Shown here one piece after another: positions 30,901-37,925 of a DNA stretch of 64,000 nt; position 1 is the stretch's first letter, and each line of letters begins with the position of its first letter. Position numbers and translations under genes: made by a program. Below the pieces are notes generated by a model, which worked only from the letters and a program-made list of their open reading frames with translations, searched no databases and was not told the origin of the DNA. This DNA is from Flavobacterium sp. J372. Lineage in GTDB: Bacteria > Bacteroidota > Bacteroidia > Flavobacteriales > Flavobacteriaceae. The stretch is from positions 744,001 through 808,000 of the forward strand of contig NZ_JAJOMZ010000004.1 of assembly GCF_024699965.1 (NCBI RefSeq). Reading direction: 5' to 3'.

Positions 30901-32149
30901 TGTTGTAACTGCAGGTACATACTATGTATCTCAAACTATTGACGGATGTGAAAGTGCACGTGTAGCAGTAGTTGTTACTATAAGCTCATTTGATGCTCCG
31001 GTAGCTGCTGTAACTCAGCCTACCTGTAGTGTTGCAACAGGTACAATTACTGTTACATCACTGGGTACAGGTTACACATACAGCATTAACGGTACTGATT
31101 TCCAATCAGAGCTTGAGTTTGCAAATGTTGCTCCGGGTACTTATACGCTAACGGCTAAAAACAGTATTGGTTGTACAGCTTCAGCATCAGTAACTGTAAA
31201 TGCACAGCCTGTTGCTCCTGTGGTAGATGATCCTGCAAATGTAACTGTTTGCGGAAGCTATACACTACCGGCACTTACAGTAGGCAGCTACTTTACTGCT
31301 CCTAACGCCGGAGGAACTATGCTGATGGCTGGTGATGTAATCACTACTAACCAGACTATCTATGTATTTGCTGAATCAGCAGGATGTTCAGATGAAGAAA
31401 GCTTTACTGTAATGGTAAACCAGTCGCCAGATCTTGGTACGGTTTCAGATGTTACTGCTTGCGGCAGCTATACACTTCCTGTACGCACAGTTGGTAACTA
31501 CTACACCGCTCCAAACGGAGGTGGTACAATGATGGCTGCAGGTACAGTTATCTCTGCAAACCAAACAATTTATGTGTATGCTGAAAGCGGTACTACGCCA
31601 AACTGTACAGCAGAAGAGTCGTTTGATGTAACCATCACTACAGCTCCTGCACAACCTACAGGCGCTATTACGCAGACTGTTACTGTTGCTGACCCGGCTG
31701 ATGCTACTATCGAAGACCTTGAGGCCACAGCAGCTGAAGGCGTACTATCTTGGTATGCAAGCGAAGCGGATGCACTTGCGGGGATAGATCCACTTTCTCC
31801 AGGCACACAGCTTACCAATGGCAACACATATTATGCTACTGCGGCCAGCGGTACTTGCTACAGCACAACTGCGCTTGCTGTAACAGTAAGTGTTGCACTT
31901 GGCAGGGACGATTTCAGCTTTATAAACCTGAAATACTATCCTAACCCAGTGACAGATAAACTTACAATCAGTCACAGCAGCGCAATTACTTCGGTAGAAG
32001 TTTATAACCTGCTTGGCCAGCTTGTAATAAGCCAGCGCCCTGGTACTGCAACAGTTGATGTTAATATGGCCCAGCTTCAGGAGGCAACTTACATTGTAAG
32101 GATTTCTGCTGAAGGTAAGTCTAAAGACTTTAAAGTTGTAAGGAAATAA
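24977..32149 (+). CDS. Giant T9SS type A cargo with beta-helix-like and SprB segments
   Basis: A 2390-residue secreted protein. The N-terminus is unusual: about 37 polar residues precede the hydrophobic core (ALLAVMLFSCLGAYAQ), giving a signal region of about 54 residues. The body has two long beta-rich segments (about 60-560 and 610-1110) with phrases such as LLINGGTLNVSGG and SLYINGNLNN, suggestive of a stacked beta-helix. Ig-like and lectin-like beta domains follow (about 1120-2000), then one SprB-like repeat (about 2007-2075) and two Cys-pair repeats (CGSYTLPALTVGSYFTAPN type, about 2080-2225). The same Cys-pair repeat occurs 17 times in the adhesin at 37926-46844. A type A sorting domain closes it (YYPNPVTDKL from about 2319, final KDFKVVRK). 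No enzyme motif was seen. It has its own promoter and a strong terminator. Confidence 0.85.
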   Translation: MNQIYFVLQQALGLSAKKQTEDFTVTKSPGSSINASYVTALLAVMLFSCLGAYAQTSYYSKATATDFNDVNSWGTATDGTGTAPSAISNADNFIVANSAALTLTGNAAVRQLTVTSGSLAVASNTLTVGINAQKNSVLLINGGTLNVSGGTINIDGYLSYTSGNFSQSGGSIIIDPNNAGVAATSTTSTQYSLNITAANAVNWTGGSITILDPPASTGTSHYSFYYNTSATAEVSVNHTIKFGNGVSADAGGSTANFLIYNYVGSGKLNWGNFEVYGPSANNRKVRLFTYSNGIRGNVTVYDTAELDMNSITMYITGNVTINSGATWTASGTAYFAQASGTSFVVGTNPSTVTIAPGATVRNLATSPTANFSQVTVNNTSSAGVTFNGTSAISGQPAGSLSVGNTLTFVAGKITSSGSMPIVLGTSAPSTGTLTYTSGGFGTGTVFGRWFTAAGTGSAFTAGADVTTATSRYPFVNAANQNRSAWIERLSPASAGGVLAMTYNEAAGTSAINVADGAYTANLKSNDTWSASALAGTPLAATTFKVHIQAPGIFGLTPSAANVRVIQGNTFVGTHQAGTITPGGQRVGLTAAELTAAPFALALNSADLPVISLAGGDWNNPAIWSNGAVPNCNTSVNIQAGHTVTVNSTINEVKGITISTGATLVVASGDLTVGCTLYNNTLTNNGTLTVSGGSLYINGNLNNTATSTFAQLGGEIYIDGNNGVVAESVPSGTPLFNQLSTNISLSAGILTFIDPHIATTNTNGYTLFFSNGTPTVSTLTASLLHTTVFGDGVSSDAGGSTSGFYINNWASSAYLSFGNIAVNGNGGTNRNVTTVYQLTANGDVTVTSNSTLTAASLIIGGNLEVDGTFVNTTGTTAAVVASNTGTVLTFGPSLNAQTFVNNGTIANLATSPTANFAALSINNGNAQGVTLASPIRVSGTLTLTAGKINTDSDNMLTLGTATAAGTLTGGSATAYINGPFERTIANNNANTNYIHFPVGKTAYAPIWLAPATTSVAVMRAEAFDSNTGTANAAIMDLASNRRWEAPLVSGTVNNVNVRLGGTFVADNIPVMANAAAGQYNSTFGSTATFVAGPPTTIQSTTPAAAGDYTGFISYAKSNLCSGTPNPGNTIASATSICLGTSVSLSVENATDGSGVSYQWQSSANGVNFTDIDGATAATLTVTPAAPTYYQLKVTCSAGPAVGTSTSVFVQFTNNITASSGDTRCGAGIVNLGAAGSAGSTVKWYTAQTGGAAIATGDTYSPSVSATTDYYVAAEVTGAPSVGGKMTVATTDGGTTPSTYGLVFNSNGFKLNSVDVYLNSTTAGNVSMVLQNSSGVQLLAGTFAVPAGNATNPVQYSIPLNWEIPAGTGLRLLAISGPSMIREFTGTAFPYALGTVGTITSGYITGTSTTYYYFYNWNFNTVCSSPRVKVTATVNTPPALTLSTNTVTICNGATSAPVTITAGGTDYSNYSWTPASGVSGNAVTGWTFNPTVSGTYTLNASQSSGDLCTASATVAVTVNTVPTALTITNSGATSTCIGTVQSLTATGATIPGQAIVGTDVTLNASNTTNAAYPAPYGAYYENTKQQYLIRASELTALGMSAGSIINNITFDVTTLNASGLHKAYTISIGNTAQSAIATWETGLTTVFGPVDYQPVSGANTHVFSTNFTWNGTSNIIVQVCHTNDTTGAGTNFTNNALSKYTTTAFNSSLVYRVDDANACAGTTITYTQAKRPNMVFGLTKPESVTWSPATNLYTDAAATTAYVSGSNANMVYVKPAAAGAILYTATAGTTCPVTATVTISAVDCAIGWGNLQWPPSATINTCGTETVYGKVWKENITEAAGANPNMKAWVGISTTNTDPATWTEAQWNAAQYNVQVDNDDEYKYTISGLAAGTYYYAFRYQYLTGAYWYGAYNAGGGGAWNGTSNVNGMLTVNAVALPTASNQTVCAGATVANLVASGTGLKWYNVQINGTALASTDVVTAGTYYVSQTIDGCESARVAVVVTISSFDAPVAAVTQPTCSVATGTITVTSLGTGYTYSINGTDFQSELEFANVAPGTYTLTAKNSIGCTASASVTVNAQPVAPVVDDPANVTVCGSYTLPALTVGSYFTAPNAGGTMLMAGDVITTNQTIYVFAESAGCSDEESFTVMVNQSPDLGTVSDVTACGSYTLPVRTVGNYYTAPNGGGTMMAAGTVISANQTIYVYAESGTTPNCTAEESFDVTITTAPAQPTGAITQTVTVADPADATIEDLEATAAEGVLSWYASEADALAGIDPLSPGTQLTNGNTYYATAASGTCYSTTALAVTVSVALGRDDFSFINLKYYPNPVTDKLTISHSSAITSVEVYNLLGQLVISQRPGTATVDVNMAQLQEATYIVRISAEGKSKDFKVVRK

Positions 32150-32170
32150 GCTTAGGCTTATGCAAATAGA

Positions 32171-32202
32171 AAGGCCTCCCATAAAAGGGAGGCCTTTTAT
32201 TT
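32171..32202 (+). terminator. Intrinsic terminator after the 2390-residue gene
   Basis: A 10-bp stem AAGGCCTCCC/GGGAGGCCTT with loop ATAAAA, followed by TTATTTTTG, 22 bases past the stop. Confidence 0.9.
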
Positions 32203-32221
32203 TTGTGCCATATATAAAAAC

Positions 32222-32249
32222 AAAAAGAGGGCTGTAAAAGCCCTCTTTT
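32222..32249 (-). terminator. Intrinsic terminator after the 129-residue gene
   Basis: Stem AAAAGAGGGCT/AGCCCTCTTTT with loop GTAAA. On the minus strand a T-run follows. It lies 14 bases past the stop of the small gene ending at 32264. Confidence 0.85.
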
Positions 32250-32263
32250 GCTGTTAGGTTTTT

Positions 32264-32653
32264 TTAACTATGTGCCAGATTTGGTGTGTAGTAAGGTACT
32301 GTATTACGTATAATTTCTGCAGGCCTGCTTTTTTGTGTAATGCGGGTAAGCACTACATCATTACCGGCTGCAGAAAGCACATAATCATTTTGTTTAAAAA
32401 GTCCGAAAACTGTAAATGGTATTTCCTGGCCTTCAGCCGGCCTTTTCATTATAACCTGCTGGGCAGTTAGTTTATTACCGCCAATACTATAATAAATTGC
32501 GTTGCTAAACCTGTATTTAAGTAAAATCAGGCCTTGAGGCCCTTCTACAGGCTGGTGGTCAAGATGCAACAGGCGGATAGTTTTTTTACGTCGCGGCACC
32601 AGTTCAAAGGCTCGCTTTGCAATCTGGTAATAAAGTAAAATTTTTTGTGGCAT
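32264..32653 (-). CDS. Hypothetical protein, 129 residues
   Basis: I do not recognise a family. The protein is basic at its N-terminus (RRKKTIR), with no signal peptide or membrane segment, and appears to be a small soluble alpha/beta protein. Support for a real gene: it is flanked by its own terminator, stands alone between a plus-strand cargo gene and the AsmA gene, has ordinary codon use and starts with ATG. A degenerate -7 box (TAACTTTA) lies just upstream. Function unknown. Confidence 0.6.
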   Translation of the reverse strand: MPQKILLYYQIAKRAFELVPRRKKTIRLLHLDHQPVEGPQGLILLKYRFSNAIYYSIGGNKLTAQQVIMKRPAEGQEIPFTVFGLFKQNDYVLSAAGNDVVLTRITQKSRPAEIIRNTVPYYTPNLAHS

Positions 32654-32892
32654 ATAGTAAAGTTATAGTTGGACTGCTAATTTATAATGACATTATGTGA
32701 TGTGCATTATTACAAGGTTGCTATTTTTTTAGTTTTCGATAAACTGATTTTTTTATCGGATTAACGGAGATTTTCCTGCTAATATTTAAGTTAGTCCTTA
32801 TCCTCGCACTAAAATTAATGCCGGTTTCTTTAACATTTCATGAGGAATTATTTGGATGCTGAATATGTATCTTTATTTGCAATGCCGCGAAT

Positions 32893-35349
32893 ATGCAGGA
32901 AATCATACCAACACAAAATAAATCCCGTTTTATAGCCGGCCGATGGGCACGTATCACTCTGCGCGCGTTAACAGTAATTATTGTATTACTTGTTTTTGCC
33001 TATGTGTCATTGGCATGGTATATACATTCTAATAAAACTGGAGTGCTTCAAAAGCTTACTTCATCTGTCAATGATAATATCTCCGGCGAGGTGACAATTG
33101 GCGATGTTGAGCCGACATTTTTGCAGGGTCTCCCATTAATATCCCTCCGGCTTGAAAATGTAACCATACGCGACAGCATGTTTTCCAAACACGGCAAGAC
33201 ACTATTGCGGGCGGAAGAAATAGCAATCGCCGTAAATACATTTGCCATGCTTCGCGGTACCGTCGAGATTAAGAGTGTAAGCATAAGCCGTGCGGCTATT
33301 GCACTGCATACCACAGCCGATGGGTATAGCAATACGAATGTATTCAGGAAAGGGCGCAGCACCGGCGAAGGTAAGGGAGGCAGTTTTCCTGAATTAAAGA
33401 AAATTATGCTTGATGATGTGAGCCTGGAGATTGACAACCGGAAGATGGGTAAATTATACAGCTTCAGCGTAAATAACTTTAAAGGTAAGATTGAGTATAC
33501 ATTGCCAGGATGGAAAGCTGTTGTGAATCTTAAAACAATGGTTAACAGTATGGCATTCAGTACCCGGAAAGGCAGTTTTATAAAAGGTAGGCATGTCGAG
33601 GGCAGGTTTGATATTACATTTAATGAAGATTCCGGATTACTTACTTTTAAAAGAAATAAGCTTGATATTGGCGGTGAAGACTTTTATGTAGCGGCCAGGA
33701 TGAAAACCGGAGGCCCTTCAGCTGATTTCGCTATTGCCATAGAAAATAAAAGTATACTGTGGCGTGATGCGGCCAATTTGCTGTCTCCAAACATTACCCG
33801 TAAGCTTGTGATGTATGATATTAAAAATCCCATTAGCGTAAAATGTAACCTTATAGGTGATTTTAATGCAAAAGGAGACCCGTTAATTTATGTAACAGCT
33901 TTGGTTAAGAATAATGTTGTTGATACGCCGGGAGGTGAAATTGCCAACTGTAATTTTAAAGGCATATTCACTAATAATAATATCAGGCAACAGGGATTCA
34001 ACGATGCAAATTCGGCCGTGAAGCTTATTGATTTTACCGGTGATTATAATGGAATCCCTGTACAAATGAAGCGGTTTTACATTCTTGACCTTGAAAAGCC
34101 TGTTGCGCGGGGAGATTTTAAATCAGATTTTGAAGTTAAGCATCTCGGAAAGATTATAGATGCAGAACTGCTTCAGTTTAAAAAAGGGCATGCTCAGGTG
34201 GCTGTTGATTTTACAGCTGACATAGTAGATTTTAAACTGTCAAAACCAAAGTTGAAAGGCCTTGTAAAAATAGAAGGTGCAGATGTTATTTATACCCCGA
34301 GAAAACTGAGGTTTAATGATGTAAATGTTGCACTTGATTTTACAGATACCGATTTAAACATCAGTAAAATTACTTTGAAAACAGGAAGGAGTACGGTTTA
34401 TATGGAGGGGAGCATCCAAAACTTCCTGAATGTATATTATAATTCGCCTGAACAAGTAGTGCTGAACTGGAAAATACATAGCCCAAACCTGCATTTAGGT
34501 GAATTTTTAGCCTTCCTTAATGAAAGAACAGGCAGCGTAAAAACTAAGCGTAAGCCAACAAAGGGGAATTTTACTGAAGAACTGAATACACTTTTTGAAA
34601 AAAGCAATGTCGACATGCAACTAAAAGTTGACAATTTGTATTACAATGCTTTTCATGCCACTAATGCAAAAGCTAGTGTGCTGCTTACCGATAATGCGAT
34701 TATCCTGAAAGATGCAGGGCTTTATCATGCCGGGGGCGGCCTTAAGCTTAACGGCAGCCTTGCACAAACCGGTAAGTATAACCGTTACACAGTAAATGCT
34801 GATGTGCGTAATGTAGATGTTAACCGTTTTTTCAAAGCGTTTAACAGCTTTGGGCTTGAGTCACTTAAACCTGAAAACCTTAAAGGTTCGCTGTCAGCAA
34901 AAGCAAATCTTTCAGGCCTGATGAATAATGATGGCGGACTTTCACCAAAATCTATGCAGGGCAATATGGGTTTCAGTCTTAAAAATGGGGCACTTATAAA
35001 GTTTGAGCCTGTTCGCAATATTGGTAAATATGCTTTCCCGTTTCGTGATATGGATAATATTACATTTAAAAACCTGAACGGAGTATTTATTGTTAAAGGC
35101 GAAAAGGTTACTATAAAGCCTATGCAAATAAACAGCAGCGTACTCAACATGGATGTGGCAGGAGTGTATTCTTTTGGGAAGGGTACAAACATTAATGTAG
35201 ATGTACCATTACGTAACCCAAAAAAAGATAAAGACATAAGCGATGAAGATGAGTTGGCAAAACGGCGCAACCGTGGCATAGTATTGCATCTTACAGCTCA
35301 GGATGATGACGAAACCGGAAAGGTGAAAGTTAAATTGGGAAGAGGGTAA
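32893..35349 (+). CDS. AsmA family protein
   Basis: An 818-residue protein with one N-terminal transmembrane segment (about 22-43, LTVIIVLLVFAYVSLAWYI) and a long periplasmic region rich in beta strands. The start of the mature part (VTIGDVEPTFLQGLPLISLRLENVTIRD) and the C-terminal segment (LKGSLSAKANLSGL, then KFEPVRNIGKYAF) match the AsmA/TamB-like family, whose members are thought to carry phospholipids between membranes. It is within the usual size range. A possible promoter lies upstream (TTTG at 32851 and TTTATTTG at 32872). The final residues are charged (KDKDISDEDE). The specific role is inferred only from the family. Confidence 0.82.
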   Translation: MQEIIPTQNKSRFIAGRWARITLRALTVIIVLLVFAYVSLAWYIHSNKTGVLQKLTSSVNDNISGEVTIGDVEPTFLQGLPLISLRLENVTIRDSMFSKHGKTLLRAEEIAIAVNTFAMLRGTVEIKSVSISRAAIALHTTADGYSNTNVFRKGRSTGEGKGGSFPELKKIMLDDVSLEIDNRKMGKLYSFSVNNFKGKIEYTLPGWKAVVNLKTMVNSMAFSTRKGSFIKGRHVEGRFDITFNEDSGLLTFKRNKLDIGGEDFYVAARMKTGGPSADFAIAIENKSILWRDAANLLSPNITRKLVMYDIKNPISVKCNLIGDFNAKGDPLIYVTALVKNNVVDTPGGEIANCNFKGIFTNNNIRQQGFNDANSAVKLIDFTGDYNGIPVQMKRFYILDLEKPVARGDFKSDFEVKHLGKIIDAELLQFKKGHAQVAVDFTADIVDFKLSKPKLKGLVKIEGADVIYTPRKLRFNDVNVALDFTDTDLNISKITLKTGRSTVYMEGSIQNFLNVYYNSPEQVVLNWKIHSPNLHLGEFLAFLNERTGSVKTKRKPTKGNFTEELNTLFEKSNVDMQLKVDNLYYNAFHATNAKASVLLTDNAIILKDAGLYHAGGGLKLNGSLAQTGKYNRYTVNADVRNVDVNRFFKAFNSFGLESLKPENLKGSLSAKANLSGLMNNDGGLSPKSMQGNMGFSLKNGALIKFEPVRNIGKYAFPFRDMDNITFKNLNGVFIVKGEKVTIKPMQINSSVLNMDVAGVYSFGKGTNINVDVPLRNPKKDKDISDEDELAKRRNRGIVLHLTAQDDDETGKVKVKLGRG

Positions 35350-35363
35350 GGTTAAGCTAAATA

Positions 35364-35442
35364 TAATAGCCGCAAGTTATAAGCCAAACTCAGAGTTTAT
35401 ATATAGTAGAATAGGCAACGAACTTGTGGCTTGTGGCTATTA
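35364..35442. repeat. Imperfect inverted repeat between convergent genes
   Basis: TAATAGCCGCAAG (35364-35376) pairs with CTTGTGGCTATTA (35430-35442) with one wobble/mismatch. The 3' arm is preceded by a related AACTTGTGG unit. It lies between the stops of the AsmA gene and the TIGR03915-type gene and may form a long hairpin ending both transcripts, though no T-run follows closely. Confidence 0.55.
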
Positions 35443-35455
35443 AACTAATAACTTA

Positions 35456-36235
35456 TTAATTTTTCCCCTCTTTTTCATTTAAATATTTCCAGTAACGTTT
35501 TGGTACGTGGCGAATATGCAGCTTCATGTTTTTACGGGCAGGTATGTTGGTGCTGTTAAAGTAATCTTTCCAAAGCATAGAGGCTAATTCTTCTTTTTCA
35601 TCAATCATTTCTGAAGGGAGTGTTACTTTTGATGTGTTAATGTTTGATACAAAGTCATAAGTGATTTCCTCAACACGGTGCAGATTATAATACAGCCCGT
35701 ATTTGCGTTTTACATCATAAATTATCCATCGCTGGTCAGCATACCGGTCTTTAAAAAATTTGGCTACGAGAGGCAGTACGTTATAGTCGGGTTCAATAGG
35801 GCAATAGTATATGCCGTCAGCAGTTTTCTGGAAGCGAATAAAGGCTTTCATACGATGGCGTTCACGGCTCACGCTGCGTTCCATTTTTCTGATTGCAATA
35901 ACGTACGGATTACCAAAGTTGTTTTCTGCGCCTTGCGAATTGTCAAATATGTATATAGCAAAATTGAAGAGATCACTAAATGTTTGGGCATCTTCGGCCA
36001 GGTGAACTTTATAAAATTTCTGCAGCCATTCCGGTGACAGCTTTTTTTTCAGGCCATCCCATACACGTTTCGCCTTAGCTTCGTCAGGTACAATTATATG
36101 TCTTTCTTCCAGCATGGCAGGTTGGTAATGTTTATCCCATACTAAAATTGCACCTCCCGCTGGTTTGAGGTCATAAAAGTCAAATATAGCCGTAAGCGCT
36201 CCTTCAAATGTGCCATCAAATATAAACGTTACCAT
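35456..36235 (-). CDS. TIGR03915-type DNA repair/modification partner protein
   Basis: A 259-residue protein beginning MVTFIFDGTFEGALTAIFD, characteristic of the TIGR03915 (DUF4130-containing) family. This family is almost always encoded beside a TIGR03916 radical SAM enzyme, as here, and is predicted to take part in DNA repair or modification. The family suggests nucleic-acid binding, but no catalytic residue can be assigned. It overlaps the upstream radical SAM gene by 7 bases, which indicates an operon and translational coupling. It has no signal peptide and is cytoplasmic. Confidence 0.85.
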   Translation of the reverse strand: MVTFIFDGTFEGALTAIFDFYDLKPAGGAILVWDKHYQPAMLEERHIIVPDEAKAKRVWDGLKKKLSPEWLQKFYKVHLAEDAQTFSDLFNFAIYIFDNSQGAENNFGNPYVIAIRKMERSVSRERHRMKAFIRFQKTADGIYYCPIEPDYNVLPLVAKFFKDRYADQRWIIYDVKRKYGLYYNLHRVEEITYDFVSNINTSKVTLPSEMIDEKEELASMLWKDYFNSTNIPARKNMKLHIRHVPKRYWKYLNEKEGKN

Positions 36236-37488
36236 AAGCTAAGCTGGTTTTGGGCTGTCTTAAGATATTTACTGCTGCTTTCTGCAAGAATAGCATTTTT
36301 AAGATATGGAGCATCCGGCTCATTTAGCAGGTAAGGGCTGTCCGCACAGCGTATAAAATGTTTTGCCCTGTTATAAGCAATGCCTATTTTTTGTAGCTGA
36401 TCACTGCGCAATTTTCCAAATTTCCGGGCCTGTATAATTTTTAATGCTGATTGTACCCCAATGCCCGGTACGCGCAATATCATTTTATAATCGGCCCTAT
36501 TAATGTCAATAGGGAACTGGTCCAGATTACGCAGCGCCCAGCTGAGCTTAGGATCCATATCCGTATCAAGCCTTGGGTTGGCAGGGTTAAGCAGCTCTTT
36601 TACATTAAACCCGTAAAACCGCATAAGCCAGTCGGCCTGGTATAAGCGGTTTTCCCGGAGTAATGGTGGCTGTGTGCCAATTACAGGCATCCGGCTATCA
36701 TAACTTATAGGGATATAGCCGGAATAGTACACCCGCTTCAGCGAATAATTTTTATAATACTGGTCGGCACTGTACATGATTTCCATATCAGTCTCAGGCG
36801 TTGCGCCAATAACCATTTGGGTGCTCTGCCCGGCAGGCACAAATTTTGGAATGGTTTTTATAAGCCCTGTTTTCTTTTCGTCTTTGTATTGGGTAATAGT
36901 ATCCTTAATGAAACCCAAAGGCTTTTTTACATCCTCGTGTGATTTATCCGGCGCCAAAAGTTTAAGGCCGGTTTCAGTAGGCATTTCAAGGTTAATGCTC
37001 ATCCTGTCAGCATAAAGTCCGGCTTCAGTAAGCAATTCTTCACTTGCCCCAGGTATGGTTTTAAGATGGATGTAGCCGTTAAAACGCTCTTCAAGGCGAA
37101 GGCGCTTTACAATACGTACCAGGCGTTCCATGGTAAAGTCAGCATTTTTAAAGATGCCCGAACTCAGGAAAAGCCCTTCAATATAATTTCGACGGTAAAA
37201 GCTCATGGTAAGTTCAACTACTTCGTCTACAGTAAAAGCGGCACGTTTTACATCATTACTTTTACGCGATACGCAAAATGCGCAATCATAAATACAGTGA
37301 TTTGTAAGAAGTATTTTCAGTAGTGATACACATCGGCCATCTTCAGTATATGTATGGCATATGCCATTAGAGCTATCACCTATGCCTTTATTGTCATTTT
37401 TCCTGTTACCACCACTGGATGAGCATGATACATCATATTTTGCAGCATCAGCTAAAATGGTCAATTTCTCTCTTATCCGCTCAAACAT
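36229..37488 (-). CDS. TIGR03916-type radical SAM DNA repair/modification protein
   Basis: A 419-residue radical SAM protein. The iron-sulfur cluster motif is C65-x3-C69-x2-C72 (HCIYDCAFC). Further conserved cysteines (C22, C44, C53) come before it. Near the C-terminus a helix-hairpin-helix motif (LRVPGIGVQSALKIIQ) points to DNA binding. This is the TIGR03916 architecture, a radical SAM barrel joined to a DNA-binding hairpin, and it is paired with TIGR03915 in the next gene. Its reaction has not, to my knowledge, been defined. The start at 37488 is close behind a minus-strand TATATTTG box (37504-37511). Confidence 0.88.
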   Translation of the reverse strand: MFERIREKLTILADAAKYDVSCSSSGGNRKNDNKGIGDSSNGICHTYTEDGRCVSLLKILLTNHCIYDCAFCVSRKSNDVKRAAFTVDEVVELTMSFYRRNYIEGLFLSSGIFKNADFTMERLVRIVKRLRLEERFNGYIHLKTIPGASEELLTEAGLYADRMSINLEMPTETGLKLLAPDKSHEDVKKPLGFIKDTITQYKDEKKTGLIKTIPKFVPAGQSTQMVIGATPETDMEIMYSADQYYKNYSLKRVYYSGYIPISYDSRMPVIGTQPPLLRENRLYQADWLMRFYGFNVKELLNPANPRLDTDMDPKLSWALRNLDQFPIDINRADYKMILRVPGIGVQSALKIIQARKFGKLRSDQLQKIGIAYNRAKHFIRCADSPYLLNEPDAPYLKNAILAESSSKYLKTAQNQLSLW

Positions 37489-37503
37489 CTCCGACTATTT
37501 TCG

Positions 37504-37511
37504 CAAATATA
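37504..37511 (-). promoter_or_regulatory. -7 promoter box for the radical SAM operon
   Basis: On the minus strand this is TATATTTG, an exact TAnnTTTG match 15 bases before the start at 37488, implying a very short leader. Confidence 0.5.
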
Positions 37512-37833
37512 AGAAAAAAAGCTTAGAAAAAGTTAAATTTTTGTTTTTTGACAAAAATTATGTGATTTATAAATAGGGTTTGTATTTTCAAATTTGTTAT
37601 TATTGTCTGTTAAATTCTTCTTAAATAACAATTTGTCATTTGTAAGGCATAGGTTAATTTATTAGCGATAATTTAATAATTGAATAATGTTTAATAAAAG
37701 TTTCAATTTGATTAGAATTAGAAAGATTATATAAAAGGTTTAAGAGGTTTAATTTGAATTATATAAAAAATACATGACTTTGATAAGAAAGCCTTAAATA
37801 TTAATATATTACAATAACTTTAACTTTTAGTTT

Positions 37834-37841
37834 TATATTTG
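37834..37841 (+). promoter_or_regulatory. -7 promoter box for the 2972-residue adhesin
   Basis: TATATTTG, followed by a leader of about 80 bases with AAAGGGAGA some 15 bases before the ATG at 37926. No standard -33 TTG. Confidence 0.55.
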
Positions 37842-37925
37842 CCGGCTCGCTTAACCGGTTGGATTATAAGATTTTAAAATTAGCATCACATACTATAAAG
37901 GGAGACTGAACTATTGCTTGAAACT

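Larger units (their letters stand above)
37489..37925. other. AT-rich divergent intergenic region, 437 bp
   Basis: This very AT-rich gap lies between the radical SAM operon and the 2972-residue adhesin. It holds a minus-strand -7 box at 37504-37511, a plus-strand box at 37834-37841, and a short CCGG...CCGG hairpin in the adhesin leader (37842-37860). No open frame or RNA gene was recognised in between. Confidence 0.6.

Noticed and set aside
37914..37925. TTG at 37914 as the start of the large adhesin
   Set aside because: The ATG at 37926 begins a clean signal peptide and is preceded by a purine-rich stretch. The four extra residues have no support.
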